Assembly (NCBI GenBank): GCA_003858485.1
Contig: RQYD01000009.1
Coordinates: forward strand, 19,958 to 83,957
Origin: Clostridiales bacterium COT073_COT-073
Lineage (GTDB): Bacteria; Bacillota; Clostridia; Lachnospirales; Vallitaleaceae
DNA length: 64,000 nucleotides
Reading direction: 5' to 3'
Of this stretch, positions 8,695 to 17,002 are shown in pieces. The notes beneath the pieces are model-generated. The model had not been told where the DNA came from. It was given only the letters and a program-made list of their open reading frames with translations, and did not search any database. The translations under genes were made by a program, and so were the position numbers. Each line of letters begins with the position of its first letter. Positions within the stretch are counted from its first letter, which is position 1.

Positions 8695-9465
8695 ATGAGT
8701 GTACAACTATTAGATAAGACTAGAAAAATAAACAGACTACTCCAGGGGACCGGAGATGAGCGGATTGAATTTTCTGATATTTCTGAAGTCATGGGAGAAG
8801 TGCTGGATTCGACTGTTTTAATTGTCAGTAAGAAAGGGAAATTGTTAGCTTCGCATGAAAGACATAATATTCCTATTATTGAACAATTCTTAACAACCAC
8901 GTCAGGTGAATACATCAACGAAAAGTTAAATGAAAGATTATTAACGATTTTATCCACAAAAGAAAATATCAATTTAATGACTTTGGGCTTTAGTGAAGAT
9001 ATTACAGCTCAAGGTTATTTGGGTTTGGCAATTCCGGTTGATATTGCCGGCGAACGTCTGGGCACGATCTTTTTATATCGTTTGCGGCAGGATTATATGA
9101 TTGATGACCTGATTCTGGCAGAATATTCCGCAACCGTTGTTGGACTGGAGATCATTCGCTCAATTAATCAGGAAGAATCGGAAGAAACCAGAAAACAAAA
9201 TATGGTGCGGTCAGCAATTTCAACTCTTTCTTTTTCAGAACAAGATGCAGTTAAACATATTTTTGAGGAACTGGAAGGCAAAGAGGGGGTGTTGATTGCG
9301 TCGAAAGTAGCGGATAAAGCCGGAATTACCCGTTCCGTAATCGTTAATGGGCTGCGCAAGCTGGAATCAGCCGGTGTGATTGAAACCCGGTCCCTGGGGA
9401 TGAAAGGAACCTTTATCAGTATTGTTAATGAAAATTTATTAAGGGAATTAAATATTTCCGAATAA
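8695..9465 (+). CDS. codY: Global GTP/branched-chain amino acid sensing regulator CodY
   Basis: CodY represses or activates genes of nutrient use when GTP and isoleucine, leucine or valine are plentiful. The 256-residue product has an N-terminal GAF-type ligand domain (about 1-155, beginning with LDKTRKINRLLQ) and a C-terminal winged helix-turn-helix (about 203-245). The recognition region GITRSVIVNGLRKLESAG is nearly the same as in Bacillus. A strong ribosome binding site (AGGAGG) precedes the ATG. Only 35 bases separate it from flgB, with no terminator, so it probably heads the flagellar transcript. An imperfect CodY box lies in its own coding sequence (8768-8782), which may mean self-control. 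Confidence 0.97.
   Translation: MSVQLLDKTRKINRLLQGTGDERIEFSDISEVMGEVLDSTVLIVSKKGKLLASHERHNIPIIEQFLTTTSGEYINEKLNERLLTILSTKENINLMTLGFSEDITAQGYLGLAIPVDIAGERLGTIFLYRLRQDYMIDDLILAEYSATVVGLEIIRSINQEESEETRKQNMVRSAISTLSFSEQDAVKHIFEELEGKEGVLIASKVADKAGITRSVIVNGLRKLESAGVIETRSLGMKGTFISIVNENLLRELNISE
8768..8782 (+). promoter_or_regulatory. Possible CodY-binding site inside codY
   Basis: AATTTTCTGATATTT matches the CodY consensus AATTTTCWGAAAATT at 13 of 15 positions. It lies about 150 bases downstream of the promoter, inside the coding region, where binding could act as a roadblock. A match by chance in AT-rich DNA is possible. Confidence 0.35.
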
Positions 9466-9500
9466 GTTCCGGTTATGGCCGGGCGTGAAGGGAGGAAAAA

Positions 9501-9878
9501 ATGGCAAATGGATTAATTGCCGGAGCAGAGGTGGCGCTTTACCGTAAAGCGGTGAGTGTGGCTTGGGAGAGAAATAAAGTAATCAATCATAATATTGCAA
9601 ACAAGGATGTAGCTGGTTACAAAAGACTGGATATCAAATTTGAAGATCAATTAAGAAGAGCAGTAAATAAAAGACATCAGGTGGATCTGGCAAAATTAGA
9701 GAGGGTTCAGCCTGAAATTTTTGTGGACAAAGCTAATTTAAGTTATCGTTGGGATGGAAATAATGTTGATATGGATACGGAAATGGGGTATTTAGCCGAA
9801 AATCAGCTGCGTTATCAGGCTTTGATCAATCAAATGAATTATAATTTTTCACGGCTGAAGATGGTAATGAACCGGTAA
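9501..9878 (+). CDS. flgB: Flagellar basal-body rod protein FlgB
   Basis: FlgB forms part of the proximal rod that crosses the cell wall. The 125-residue product carries the rod-family N-terminal motif NHNIANKDVAGYK (from about residue 28) and a hydrophobic amphipathic C terminus ending in MNYNFSRLKMVM, as usual in the family. Length is normal. A strong GGGAGGAAAA site precedes the ATG. The gene is the first flagellar gene after codY and is followed at 23 bases by flgC. Confidence 0.97.
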   Translation: MANGLIAGAEVALYRKAVSVAWERNKVINHNIANKDVAGYKRLDIKFEDQLRRAVNKRHQVDLAKLERVQPEIFVDKANLSYRWDGNNVDMDTEMGYLAENQLRYQALINQMNYNFSRLKMVMNR

Positions 9879-9901
9879 CAAAGGAAAAGAAAGGAGCAGG
9901 G

Positions 9902-10342
9902 ATGGCTTACTTTGATATATTAAAAATCAGCAGTTCAGGTATGACCGCGCAAAGGCTCAGAGCGGATATTATTGCTCAGAATTTAGCTAATGTTAAAACT
10001 ACCAGGGCAGCCAACGGCAAAACTTATCGTCGGCAAACGGTATTATTTGAAACATTAGACAGAAGGCCGAATTTTAAGGATATTTTGGCGGGTTATACCA
10101 ATGGCAGGGCCAATGGCGGAGTGAAGGTCAGCCGGGTGGTCGAGGATCAATCTCCTTTGACTACTGTTTATGAGCCGAATCATCCGGATGCCAATGAAGA
10201 AGGATACGTATCTTATCCGAATGTCAATGTGGTTCAGGAAATGACCGACTTGATTTCAGCGCATCGTTCGCTTGAAGCCAATATAACGGCTTTTAATGCT
10301 ACCAAAGCAATGATTGCCAAGGCCATGGAAATTGGCAAATAA
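9902..10342 (+). CDS. flgC: Flagellar basal-body rod protein FlgC
   Basis: FlgC is a second proximal rod subunit, exported through the flagellar type III apparatus. The 146-residue product has the family N terminus (SSSGMTAQRLRADIIAQN, then LANVKTT) and the C-terminal segment with EMTDLISAHRSLEANI. Length is normal. The ATG follows AGGAGCAGG. It is translated right after flgB and 11 bases before fliE. Confidence 0.97.
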   Translation: MAYFDILKISSSGMTAQRLRADIIAQNLANVKTTRAANGKTYRRQTVLFETLDRRPNFKDILAGYTNGRANGGVKVSRVVEDQSPLTTVYEPNHPDANEEGYVSYPNVNVVQEMTDLISAHRSLEANITAFNATKAMIAKAMEIGK

Positions 10343-10353
10343 GGAGGCGAAAA

Positions 10354-10662
10354 ATGATATATCGAATTGGCCCGGTGGGTCTGGAAGCAAAAGCACAGGA
10401 GGTCTTAGGCACCGGAAAAAATAAAACGGCCGTACCCTTTAGCGACTTTTTAAAAAATGCTGTCATTGATCAAGTATCAACAACCAATGATTTAATTCAA
10501 AAAGCAAATCAAAAGGGAATAGAGTTTGCTTTGGGCAAAATTGATGATATTGCTGAAGTCAATGCGGTTCAGGAAATTGCCAATGCATCACTGCAATTTA
10601 CTGTTCAATTACGAAATTCTCTTTTGGAAGCATATAATGAAATTATGCGTCTGCAAGTGTAA
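10354..10662 (+). CDS. fliE: Flagellar hook-basal body protein FliE
   Basis: FliE links the MS ring to the proximal rod. The 102-residue product has the usual acidic linker and the C-terminal family signature: NAVQEIANASLQFTVQLRN followed by a helix ending in EIMRLQV. AAGGAGG precedes the ATG. A hairpin with a T tract lies between this gene and fliF (10685-10729), so part of the transcript may stop here. Confidence 0.96.
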   Translation: MIYRIGPVGLEAKAQEVLGTGKNKTAVPFSDFLKNAVIDQVSTTNDLIQKANQKGIEFALGKIDDIAEVNAVQEIANASLQFTVQLRNSLLEAYNEIMRLQV

Positions 10663-10684
10663 AATATCTGTGTTACCGCCAACT

Positions 10685-10729
10685 ATTGGCTGTTTTTCGG
10701 AAATATCCGGAAAAGCCAATTGGTTTTTT
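10685..10729 (+). terminator. Hairpin with T tract between fliE and fliF (possible attenuator)
   Basis: The left arm 10685-10701 pairs with 10706-10720 (ATTGGCT with AGCCAAT at the base, TTTTC/GGA with TCCGGAAAA inside, small bulge) and is followed within four bases by six T. It has the form of an intrinsic terminator but sits inside the flagellar operon, 22 bases after the fliE stop. Confidence 0.6.
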
Positions 10730-10784
10730 GTCAAATGGTGTTGGCAAAGAACTTAATGATTGTTAATCTTTTTGAGGTGTAGAA

Positions 10785-12386
10785 ATGCCAGTTTTTATAA
10801 CCCGTATATCGGAACAAATAACAAAAACCTGGAATCAGTTTGAGCGTAAGCAAAAGATCCAATTTATTGCTATTTTAGCAGTAGCAGTGATTGCGATTGT
10901 CGGCTTGATTATTTATTTGAATCGTCCCCAGTATATTCTTCTGGAACGCAATATGGAGCCGGCCCGGGTCAATTCGATCAAGGAAGTATTTGATTCGGAA
11001 AATATCAGATATACCATTGAAAATAATGCGACTGCTATTTATGTCGAACGCAGTCAAAGGCAAAATGCGACTTTGGCCTTGCAAAAAGCCGGCATTTTGA
11101 CAGCGGATCAAATTGATTATGATAAGTTATTTGAAAATAGCTTAACCATGACCCAGGAAGAAAAGCGTTTAAAGCAAAAATTATTTTTGCAAAGTGAATT
11201 GGAGAAAAGCATTGAGCTGCTGGAAGTAGTATCAGATGCTGATGTAGCTATTGTAATGGCAGATCAGGAAAGAACTGTGCTGGATGATCAAACTCCGGCA
11301 TCGGCGTCGATTGTCCTGAAATTAAAGGATGAAATAACCGAAAAACAAGTTTTGGGAATTGTTTCTCTGGTTGCCAAATATGTTAAAAATTTAGATAAAA
11401 ATCATATTTCGATTATTGATACCAGTGGACGTCTGCTCTATGATGGAGATGCAGTCGGCACATTAAATGGGATGAATGGCAATACTGATTATAAGATGCA
11501 GCAAGAGCTTTTGATTCAACAAAAGGTTCGCTCGATCTTACTATCACGTGGAGAATATGATGATGCTTTTGTGTCTGTTGACTTAAAAATTGATTTTAGT
11601 GAGTCAACCATTGTTTCTGAAAAGTATCGGCCATTAGAAGGAACTGTTAAGGGAATTGCGGCCGAAGAAGAACTTCGGAATGTGGAAACTTCTAATACTG
11701 AAAGCGCCAATCCGGTAGGAACAGATGCCAATCAGGAAGTGCCATCAACATTCCTGACACCGGCCGGCAATTCGAATTCAACTTCCGAGGAAAGCAAAAC
11801 CTCTTACAAAATCGACTCAGAAAAAGCAACCATTTACCGACCGAATGGATCGATTGATTATAAAGGTTCCAGTATTGCGGTAGTGCTTAATAAATTTAAG
11901 ATTTATGATCAGGCATTGCTTGAGAAACAGGGTGCGCTGGCAGAAATCAGTTGGGAAGATTTTAAGGATAAAAATGGAGTCAGACGAAAACTGGAAGTCG
12001 ATCCGGATATCATTACCTTGATTTCCGGGGCAACCAATAATATTCCGAGTCCGGCGGTATTAGCTTATGAAGTGCCGAAATTTGTGGATAAGGAATTAAC
12101 CAAAAATGTGATTCAGGATTATATTTTGCTGGGTATTATATTGCTGATGGTAATTTTACTGGCAATTGCTATCTTCCTCAGCACCAAACCGACGGAGGTG
12201 GTTAAAACAGAGCCTGAACTTTCGGTTGAAGAACTATTGGTCAGCACCAGAACGGAAGAGCCAAAAGAACCGATTACCGAATATAAATCAGAAGTTCGGA
12301 TTCAAGTTGAAAAATTTGTGGATGAAAATCCGGAGGCAGCAGCAACTTTGCTGCGCAACTGGTTAAATGATCAATGGGGAGGCTGA
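10785..12386 (+). CDS. fliF: Flagellar MS-ring protein FliF
   Basis: FliF forms the membrane ring on which the whole flagellum is built and surrounds the export gate. The 533-residue product has one membrane helix near the N terminus (about 27-46), the YscJ/FliF periplasmic-type ring domains, a low-complexity loop (about 300-350), a second membrane helix (about 445-466) and a charged cytoplasmic tail, VRIQVEKFVDENPEAAATLL, that in this family binds FliG. Length is normal. The gene follows a possible attenuator hairpin and ends about 5 bases before the fliG start, with the fliG ribosome binding site inside its last codons. Confidence 0.97.
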   Translation: MPVFITRISEQITKTWNQFERKQKIQFIAILAVAVIAIVGLIIYLNRPQYILLERNMEPARVNSIKEVFDSENIRYTIENNATAIYVERSQRQNATLALQKAGILTADQIDYDKLFENSLTMTQEEKRLKQKLFLQSELEKSIELLEVVSDADVAIVMADQERTVLDDQTPASASIVLKLKDEITEKQVLGIVSLVAKYVKNLDKNHISIIDTSGRLLYDGDAVGTLNGMNGNTDYKMQQELLIQQKVRSILLSRGEYDDAFVSVDLKIDFSESTIVSEKYRPLEGTVKGIAAEEELRNVETSNTESANPVGTDANQEVPSTFLTPAGNSNSTSEESKTSYKIDSEKATIYRPNGSIDYKGSSIAVVLNKFKIYDQALLEKQGALAEISWEDFKDKNGVRRKLEVDPDIITLISGATNNIPSPAVLAYEVPKFVDKELTKNVIQDYILLGIILLMVILLAIAIFLSTKPTEVVKTEPELSVEELLVSTRTEEPKEPITEYKSEVRIQVEKFVDENPEAAATLLRNWLNDQWGG

Positions 12387-12390
12387 TAGC

Positions 12391-13389
12391 ATGGAAATAA
12401 GAGGTATTCAAAAAGCAGCTGCTTTGTTGATTTCTTTGGGACCGGAGCGATCCTCGGAAATTTTTAAGTATCTGAAAGAGGATGAGATTGAGCAATTGAC
12501 TTTGGAAATTGCCAATACCAGAACCATCAGCTCGGATCAAAAAGAAGCACTGCTGAATGAGTTTTATGAAATTTGTCTGGCTCAGCAATATATTAGTGAA
12601 GGAGGTATTACCTATGCGCGTGATGTATTGGAAAAAGCGCTGGGAATGGACAAGGCAATGGAAGTGATCGGGCGCCTGACTTCGTCCTTGCAGGTCAAGC
12701 CATTTGAATTTATTCGCAAGACCGAGCCGGGACAGTTGTTAAACTTTATTCAGGATGAGCATAATCAAACAATTGCTTTGATTTTATCGTATTTAAATCC
12801 TGGACAGGCTTCAATGGTACTGGCGGCTTTGCCGATCGAAAAACAAGCAGATGTGGCCCGTAGAATTGCTAAAATGGATCGAACCAGTCCGGATATTATC
12901 AAGGATGTGGAAGATATTTTAGAAAGAAAATTATCTTCCCTGGTCACTCAGGACTATACCATTGTTGGTGGAATTGAAGCGGTTGTTGATATCCTCAATT
13001 CAGCAGACCGGGCAACTGAAAAACATATTATGGAAACACTTGAAATTGAAGATGCGGAATTGGCTGAAGAAATCCATAAGAAGATGTTTGTCTTTGAAGA
13101 TATTCTTACTTTGGATGACCGCTCGATTCAAAGAGTACTGCGTGATGTTGACAACAATGTACTTTCCATTGCTCTTAAAGGACAAAGTGAAGAGATTCAA
13201 AGTCTTATTTTTAAGAATCTGTCCAAGCGGTTGGCGGCTATGATCAAAGAAGAAATGGAGTTTATGGGTCCGGTTCGTTTGAAAGATATCGAAGAAGCAC
13301 AGCAAACCATTGTTGGTGTTATTCGTAAATTAGAAGATGCACAGGAGATTGTCATTTCCAGAGGCGGAGGTGACGAAATCGTTGTCTAG
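12391..13389 (+). CDS. fliG: Flagellar motor switch protein FliG
   Basis: FliG is the C-ring subunit that touches the stator and makes torque. The 332-residue product shows the N-terminal FliF-binding region (GIQKAAALLISLG), the middle-domain EHNQTIALILSYL motif and the C-terminal torque helix with FEDILTLDDRSIQRVLRD. The start was set at ATG 12391, which has GGGGAGG 8 bases upstream and the family N terminus; an earlier in-frame ATG at 12367 overlaps fliF and lacks a site. The end overlaps the fliH start by 8 bases. Confidence 0.97.
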   Translation: MEIRGIQKAAALLISLGPERSSEIFKYLKEDEIEQLTLEIANTRTISSDQKEALLNEFYEICLAQQYISEGGITYARDVLEKALGMDKAMEVIGRLTSSLQVKPFEFIRKTEPGQLLNFIQDEHNQTIALILSYLNPGQASMVLAALPIEKQADVARRIAKMDRTSPDIIKDVEDILERKLSSLVTQDYTIVGGIEAVVDILNSADRATEKHIMETLEIEDAELAEEIHKKMFVFEDILTLDDRSIQRVLRDVDNNVLSIALKGQSEEIQSLIFKNLSKRLAAMIKEEMEFMGPVRLKDIEEAQQTIVGVIRKLEDAQEIVISRGGGDEIVV

Positions 13390-14182
13390 AGTAATTAAAC
13401 AAAACTATGTAGCGATTTCTGCTGAAAAACGATTGATTGAAAATTTCAGAGATTTTCGGCCGATGTTGGATGCTTCGGAAGTTAAAGACAATGCGGCTAT
13501 ACGGGCTGTGCAGGCAGCAGCTGATGAATTTCAGCAGGAAGCTGAACAGCTGGAAAAAATGTCGATTCAAATCAATCAGGCTGAAGAACTGAATGCTTGC
13601 CGGCAAGAGGCAGACAAGATTTTGGCGGAGGCCAATGCCAATAAAAATAAGATTTATGAAGATGCGTATAAAGCTGGTATGGAAGAAGCTAAAGCAGAGT
13701 TGGAACGACGGAAGGCGATTTTAGAACAGGAATATGCTGCTAAAATAGAAAGTTTGGAGGAAAGACTGACTCAGGAATATCAGACCAAGTATAATCTGGA
13801 AATTCAGCATCTGGAAGGGAAAATGGTGCTGTGGCTGCAAGGAATGCTGGGAAAACTGGTAGGACAGGCGCAGCAAAGCGAAAAGGTGCTGATTCATTTG
13901 ATCCGAATGGGTATGCAGGAAATTGCCCTGCAAGGTGATCTGATCATTCGGGTATCGGAGGAAGATCTGGATTATGTGCTGGAACATAAGGCGGTTTTAA
14001 CTGAGGAATTAAGTGAAAAATTAACGATTGAAGTGTTAAAGGATAAAAATCTGAAGAAAAACCAATGCATTATTGAAACCATTATGGGTAATATTGAATG
14101 TAGCTTGGACGTGCAGCTAAAAGGAATCACCGATGAACTTCGCCTGATCTATGAAAGTATCATGAAAAATGTTCATTTGTAA
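13382..14182 (+). CDS. fliH: Flagellar export ATPase regulator FliH (TTG start)
   Basis: FliH binds the export ATPase FliI and tethers it to the export gate and C ring. The product is about 266 residues, Glu/Gln/Ala-rich and coiled-coil in the first half, with a C-terminal domain (VLIHLIRMGMQEIAL, then KNQCIIETIMGNIECSLD) typical of FliH/V-ATPase E-like proteins. The start is most likely the TTG at 13382, because the protein then begins MSRVIKQNYV, as FliH proteins usually do, and GGAGGTGA lies 8-11 bases upstream. The upstream ATG at 13337 would lie deep in fliG. The 8-base overlap with fliG suggests coupled translation. Confidence 0.9.
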   Translation: MSRVIKQNYVAISAEKRLIENFRDFRPMLDASEVKDNAAIRAVQAAADEFQQEAEQLEKMSIQINQAEELNACRQEADKILAEANANKNKIYEDAYKAGMEEAKAELERRKAILEQEYAAKIESLEERLTQEYQTKYNLEIQHLEGKMVLWLQGMLGKLVGQAQQSEKVLIHLIRMGMQEIALQGDLIIRVSEEDLDYVLEHKAVLTEELSEKLTIEVLKDKNLKKNQCIIETIMGNIECSLDVQLKGITDELRLIYESIMKNVHL

Positions 14183-14287
14183 GAAAGAATAAAAAGGGAA
14201 GCCTGGCTGGACACCACAAAGCGAAGTCATTTACGCCCAGGCAAAAAAGTAAAAAGGAAGAAAAAACGCAAATCCAGGAGCGAAGCA

Positions 14288-15598
14288 ATGGTAGAATTTG
14301 ATAAATATGAAAAAATGCTGGAAAAAAGCTATATCGAGCATTTGGGCCGGGTCAATAAGGTAATTGGTTTAACCATTGAATCTCTTGGACCGAATGTTAA
14401 TGTTGGCGATGCCTGCCTGATTACCTCCCAGGATCAAAACCGAACGGTATTGGCGGAAGTGGTGGGCTTTCGCGAAAATAGTATTTTGCTGATGCCGTTA
14501 GATGATATGGAGGGGATAGGACCGGGAAGTCATGTCAAATCAATTGGACATCCGCTCCAAGTATCGGTGACAGATGATTTATTGGGCAGAGTTTTAGATG
14601 GATTGGGCAAACCAATTGACAATAAAGGCCCATTTTACACGGATGAGCTTTATAACATTGAAAATGAAGCGCCGGATCCACTCAAACGAATTCGGATCAA
14701 AGATTATTTGCCAATGGGCATTAAGGTGATTGATGGTTTGCTGACAATTGGTCGTGGTCAACGGATTGGCATTTTTGCCGGCAGTGGAGTAGGAAAAAGT
14801 ACTTTATTAGGAATGATCGCCCGCAATGCCTTGGCTGATGTCAATGTTATTGCCCTGATCGGAGAGCGTGGCCGGGAAGTCAGAGAATTTGTGGAAAAAG
14901 ATCTAGGCGAAGCTGGTTTAAGAAAAAGTGTAGTGGTAGTTGCTACTTCCGACCGGCCGGCGATGGAGCGGCAGAAGGCTGCTAAAACCGCTACCGCAAT
15001 TGCTGAATATTTTAGAGATAAAGGCAAAAATGTAATGCTGATGATGGACAGCCTGACCCGATTTTCAATGGCTCAAAGGGAAATCGGCCTGGCGATTGGT
15101 GAACCGCCGGTCAGCCGTGGTTATACGCCGTCTGTTTTTGCAGCCATGCCTTTACTTTTAGAAAGAGCCGGCAATTCCGATAAAGGTTCGATCACTGCTC
15201 TTTATACAGTGCTGGTGGATGGTGATGATATGAATGAGCCAATCACCGATGCCGCCCGCGGTATTTTAGACGGGCATATTGTTTTAAGCCGGAAAATCGC
15301 TAATAAAAATCATTATCCAGCGATTGACGTGTTGCAGTCAGTTTCGCGGGTAATGCCGGAGGTGGCTGATGCCGAACACAAAAAAGCAGCTTCGGAAATG
15401 CGGGCGCTTTTAGCAACTTATCGTGATGCGGAAGACCTGATCAATATCGGCGCTTACACGGAAGGATCGAATCCGAAAATTGATAAAGCAATCGAGCTTA
15501 TTGATGATATTGATGATTATTTAAAACAGGAGGTCGATCAGTTTTATTCTTTTGAAGAAGAGATCCAAAAACTAAAGGATATTGTCTATCAAGAATAA
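14288..15598 (+). CDS. fliI: Flagellum-specific ATPase FliI
   Basis: FliI is the hexameric ATPase that unfolds and feeds substrates to the flagellar type III export gate. The 436-residue product has an N-terminal beta-barrel domain, Walker A AGSGVGKST at 164-172, Walker B VMLMMDSLTR and the F1-beta-like GEPPVSRGYTPSVF stretch. Length is normal. The ATG is preceded by CAGGAGCGAAG. About 105 bases separate it from fliH; that gap has a weak GCCTGG...CCAGGC dyad and nothing else. Confidence 0.98.
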   Translation: MVEFDKYEKMLEKSYIEHLGRVNKVIGLTIESLGPNVNVGDACLITSQDQNRTVLAEVVGFRENSILLMPLDDMEGIGPGSHVKSIGHPLQVSVTDDLLGRVLDGLGKPIDNKGPFYTDELYNIENEAPDPLKRIRIKDYLPMGIKVIDGLLTIGRGQRIGIFAGSGVGKSTLLGMIARNALADVNVIALIGERGREVREFVEKDLGEAGLRKSVVVVATSDRPAMERQKAAKTATAIAEYFRDKGKNVMLMMDSLTRFSMAQREIGLAIGEPPVSRGYTPSVFAAMPLLLERAGNSDKGSITALYTVLVDGDDMNEPITDAARGILDGHIVLSRKIANKNHYPAIDVLQSVSRVMPEVADAEHKKAASEMRALLATYRDAEDLINIGAYTEGSNPKIDKAIELIDDIDDYLKQEVDQFYSFEEEIQKLKDIVYQE

Positions 15599-15610
15599 GG
15601 GAGTATAACA

Positions 15611-16051
15611 TTGGCAAAGTTTCAATTTTCAATGCAGAGTTTGTTGCAAATTAAGGAAAAGCTGGAAGAGCAGTGCCAAATGGAATATGGAAAGGCGGTA
15701 CAACAAAGGGATCTGCAGATCCGGAAGGTGAACAAAATCCGGGATTTAATTGAAACGGAAAACCGCACTTTTTATGAAAAACAAGCATCTGTCTTTGTGG
15801 TTCGGGATTTGATTCGGGTACAAGACAAGATCAGTTATTTGAAGAATAAGGAAAAAGAAGCGGTTTCTCAGCTTTCTTATCTGGAAGAGATGGTGCTTGA
15901 AAGTAGGCAAAAATTAGCCAAGGCAATGCAGGAGCGGAAAATATATGAAACGCTTAGAGAAAAAGCTTTGGAGCGCTATTATGAGGAAGAAAAGCAAGAG
16001 GAACTGAAATTGATGGATGAAAGGGCTAGCTTTAACCATAGCAGGGAATAA
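15611..16051 (+). CDS. fliJ: Flagellar export chaperone FliJ (TTG start)
   Basis: FliJ is a coiled-coil protein that sits in the FliI ring, like F1 gamma, and helps escort export substrates. The 146-residue product is almost wholly helical and charged, beginning MAKFQFSMQSLLQIKEKLEE, the usual FliJ N terminus. That N terminus requires TTG as the start codon, preceded by AAGGGA at 8 bases. It follows fliI by 12 bases. Sequence identity in this family is low, so the call rests on the N terminus, coiled coil and place in the operon. Confidence 0.92.
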   Translation: MAKFQFSMQSLLQIKEKLEEQCQMEYGKAVQQRDLQIRKVNKIRDLIETENRTFYEKQASVFVVRDLIRVQDKISYLKNKEKEAVSQLSYLEEMVLESRQKLAKAMQERKIYETLREKALERYYEEEKQEELKLMDERASFNHSRE

Positions 16052-16063
16052 AGGGGTAACACC

Positions 16064-16855
16064 ATGGCAAATAAAAAAGTAAATACTACGGAATTAACAG
16101 CAGTAGAGGATACAGGGAAAAAAAGAAAAGCAGGATCGGCAATTAAAATGATTTTGATTTTTGTTTTGACCTTGGTATTTTTATTGCTTTTATTTTTGAT
16201 TTTATTACGTTTAAATGTTTTGGGACTGGGCAATGTCCTGGCGCCGTCAATGCGCAGCTTTCCGCTGTCGCACCTGTATTTGCCGCCGCAGACAGAAACA
16301 GGTGAAGTTGAGATTGATCCGGAGACCGGAGAGCCGATAGTGGCTGAACCGGAAGAAAGCATTGAGGAAATAAAAGAAATTTTAAAATTAACAGAATCGG
16401 AACTGAAGAAAAAAGAAGAAGAAGCCGATATATTATTGAAACAAATACAAAATCTAAAGAAAGAAAATGAAAGACTGTCAGTTTTTGAAGAACGCCAGTT
16501 GGCTTATGAAAAAAATAAGCAAGAATTTGATGCTTTGATTGTGCGTTCAGGAGATTTGACGGATTTTGTTGAATGGTATCAACAGATCAGCCCGGATAAT
16601 GCTGCCCGATTATATCAGGAAACAATGATTGATTTGGCCGAACAGGCCGAATTGGAAAAATTGACCAAGGTTTATTCGGAAATGAAACCAAAGGCAGCGG
16701 CTAAAGTGCTGGAAACAATGAGTAGTACCAGACTGGAAATGGTAGCCATGATCATTAAAAATCTTGACACCGATCAAGCCGGAAAAATAATGAGTGAAAT
16801 CGAGCCCAAAGTAGCGGCCAGGATCACCACTTATTTGTATCCGGAGAATCAATAA
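16064..16855 (+). CDS. MotE/YlxF-like membrane protein with MgtE-N-like domain
   Basis: The 263-residue product has one strongly hydrophobic helix at about 27-50, a proline-rich linker, a Glu/Lys-rich coiled coil (about 100-150) and a C-terminal helical-repeat domain resembling the N-terminal domain of the magnesium transporter MgtE (TKVYSEMKPKAAAKVLETM, then NLDTDQAGKIMSEIEPKVAA). This is the layout of MotE/YlxF proteins, which occupy this spot between fliJ and fliK in many flagellar operons. In alpha-proteobacteria MotE is a chaperone for the stator accessory MotC; the role in Firmicutes is not settled. The ATG is preceded by AAGGGGTAA. Confidence 0.85.
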   Translation: MANKKVNTTELTAVEDTGKKRKAGSAIKMILIFVLTLVFLLLLFLILLRLNVLGLGNVLAPSMRSFPLSHLYLPPQTETGEVEIDPETGEPIVAEPEESIEEIKEILKLTESELKKKEEEADILLKQIQNLKKENERLSVFEERQLAYEKNKQEFDALIVRSGDLTDFVEWYQQISPDNAARLYQETMIDLAEQAELEKLTKVYSEMKPKAAAKVLETMSSTRLEMVAMIIKNLDTDQAGKIMSEIEPKVAARITTYLYPENQ

Positions 16856-17002
16856 AAATAGCAAGGATCGTTTTAAGAAAGGATAGCAATATCACTTCTT
16901 TTAATTGATACAGATACCGCTGATGCAGGCGTGAAAAATCAGTTATTGATTTTAAGCGAATGCAAGGCATAAATCAAATCACAGACAGGAAAGGAGGAAA
17001 GG

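Noticed and set aside
10526..10756. 76-codon frame overlapping fliE
   Set aside because: A shifted-frame shadow of fliE running into the hairpin; no ribosome site.
14200..14245. GCCTGG...CCAGGC dyad between fliH and fliI as terminator
   Set aside because: The stem is 6-7 bp with a loop near 30 bases and is followed by A, not T.
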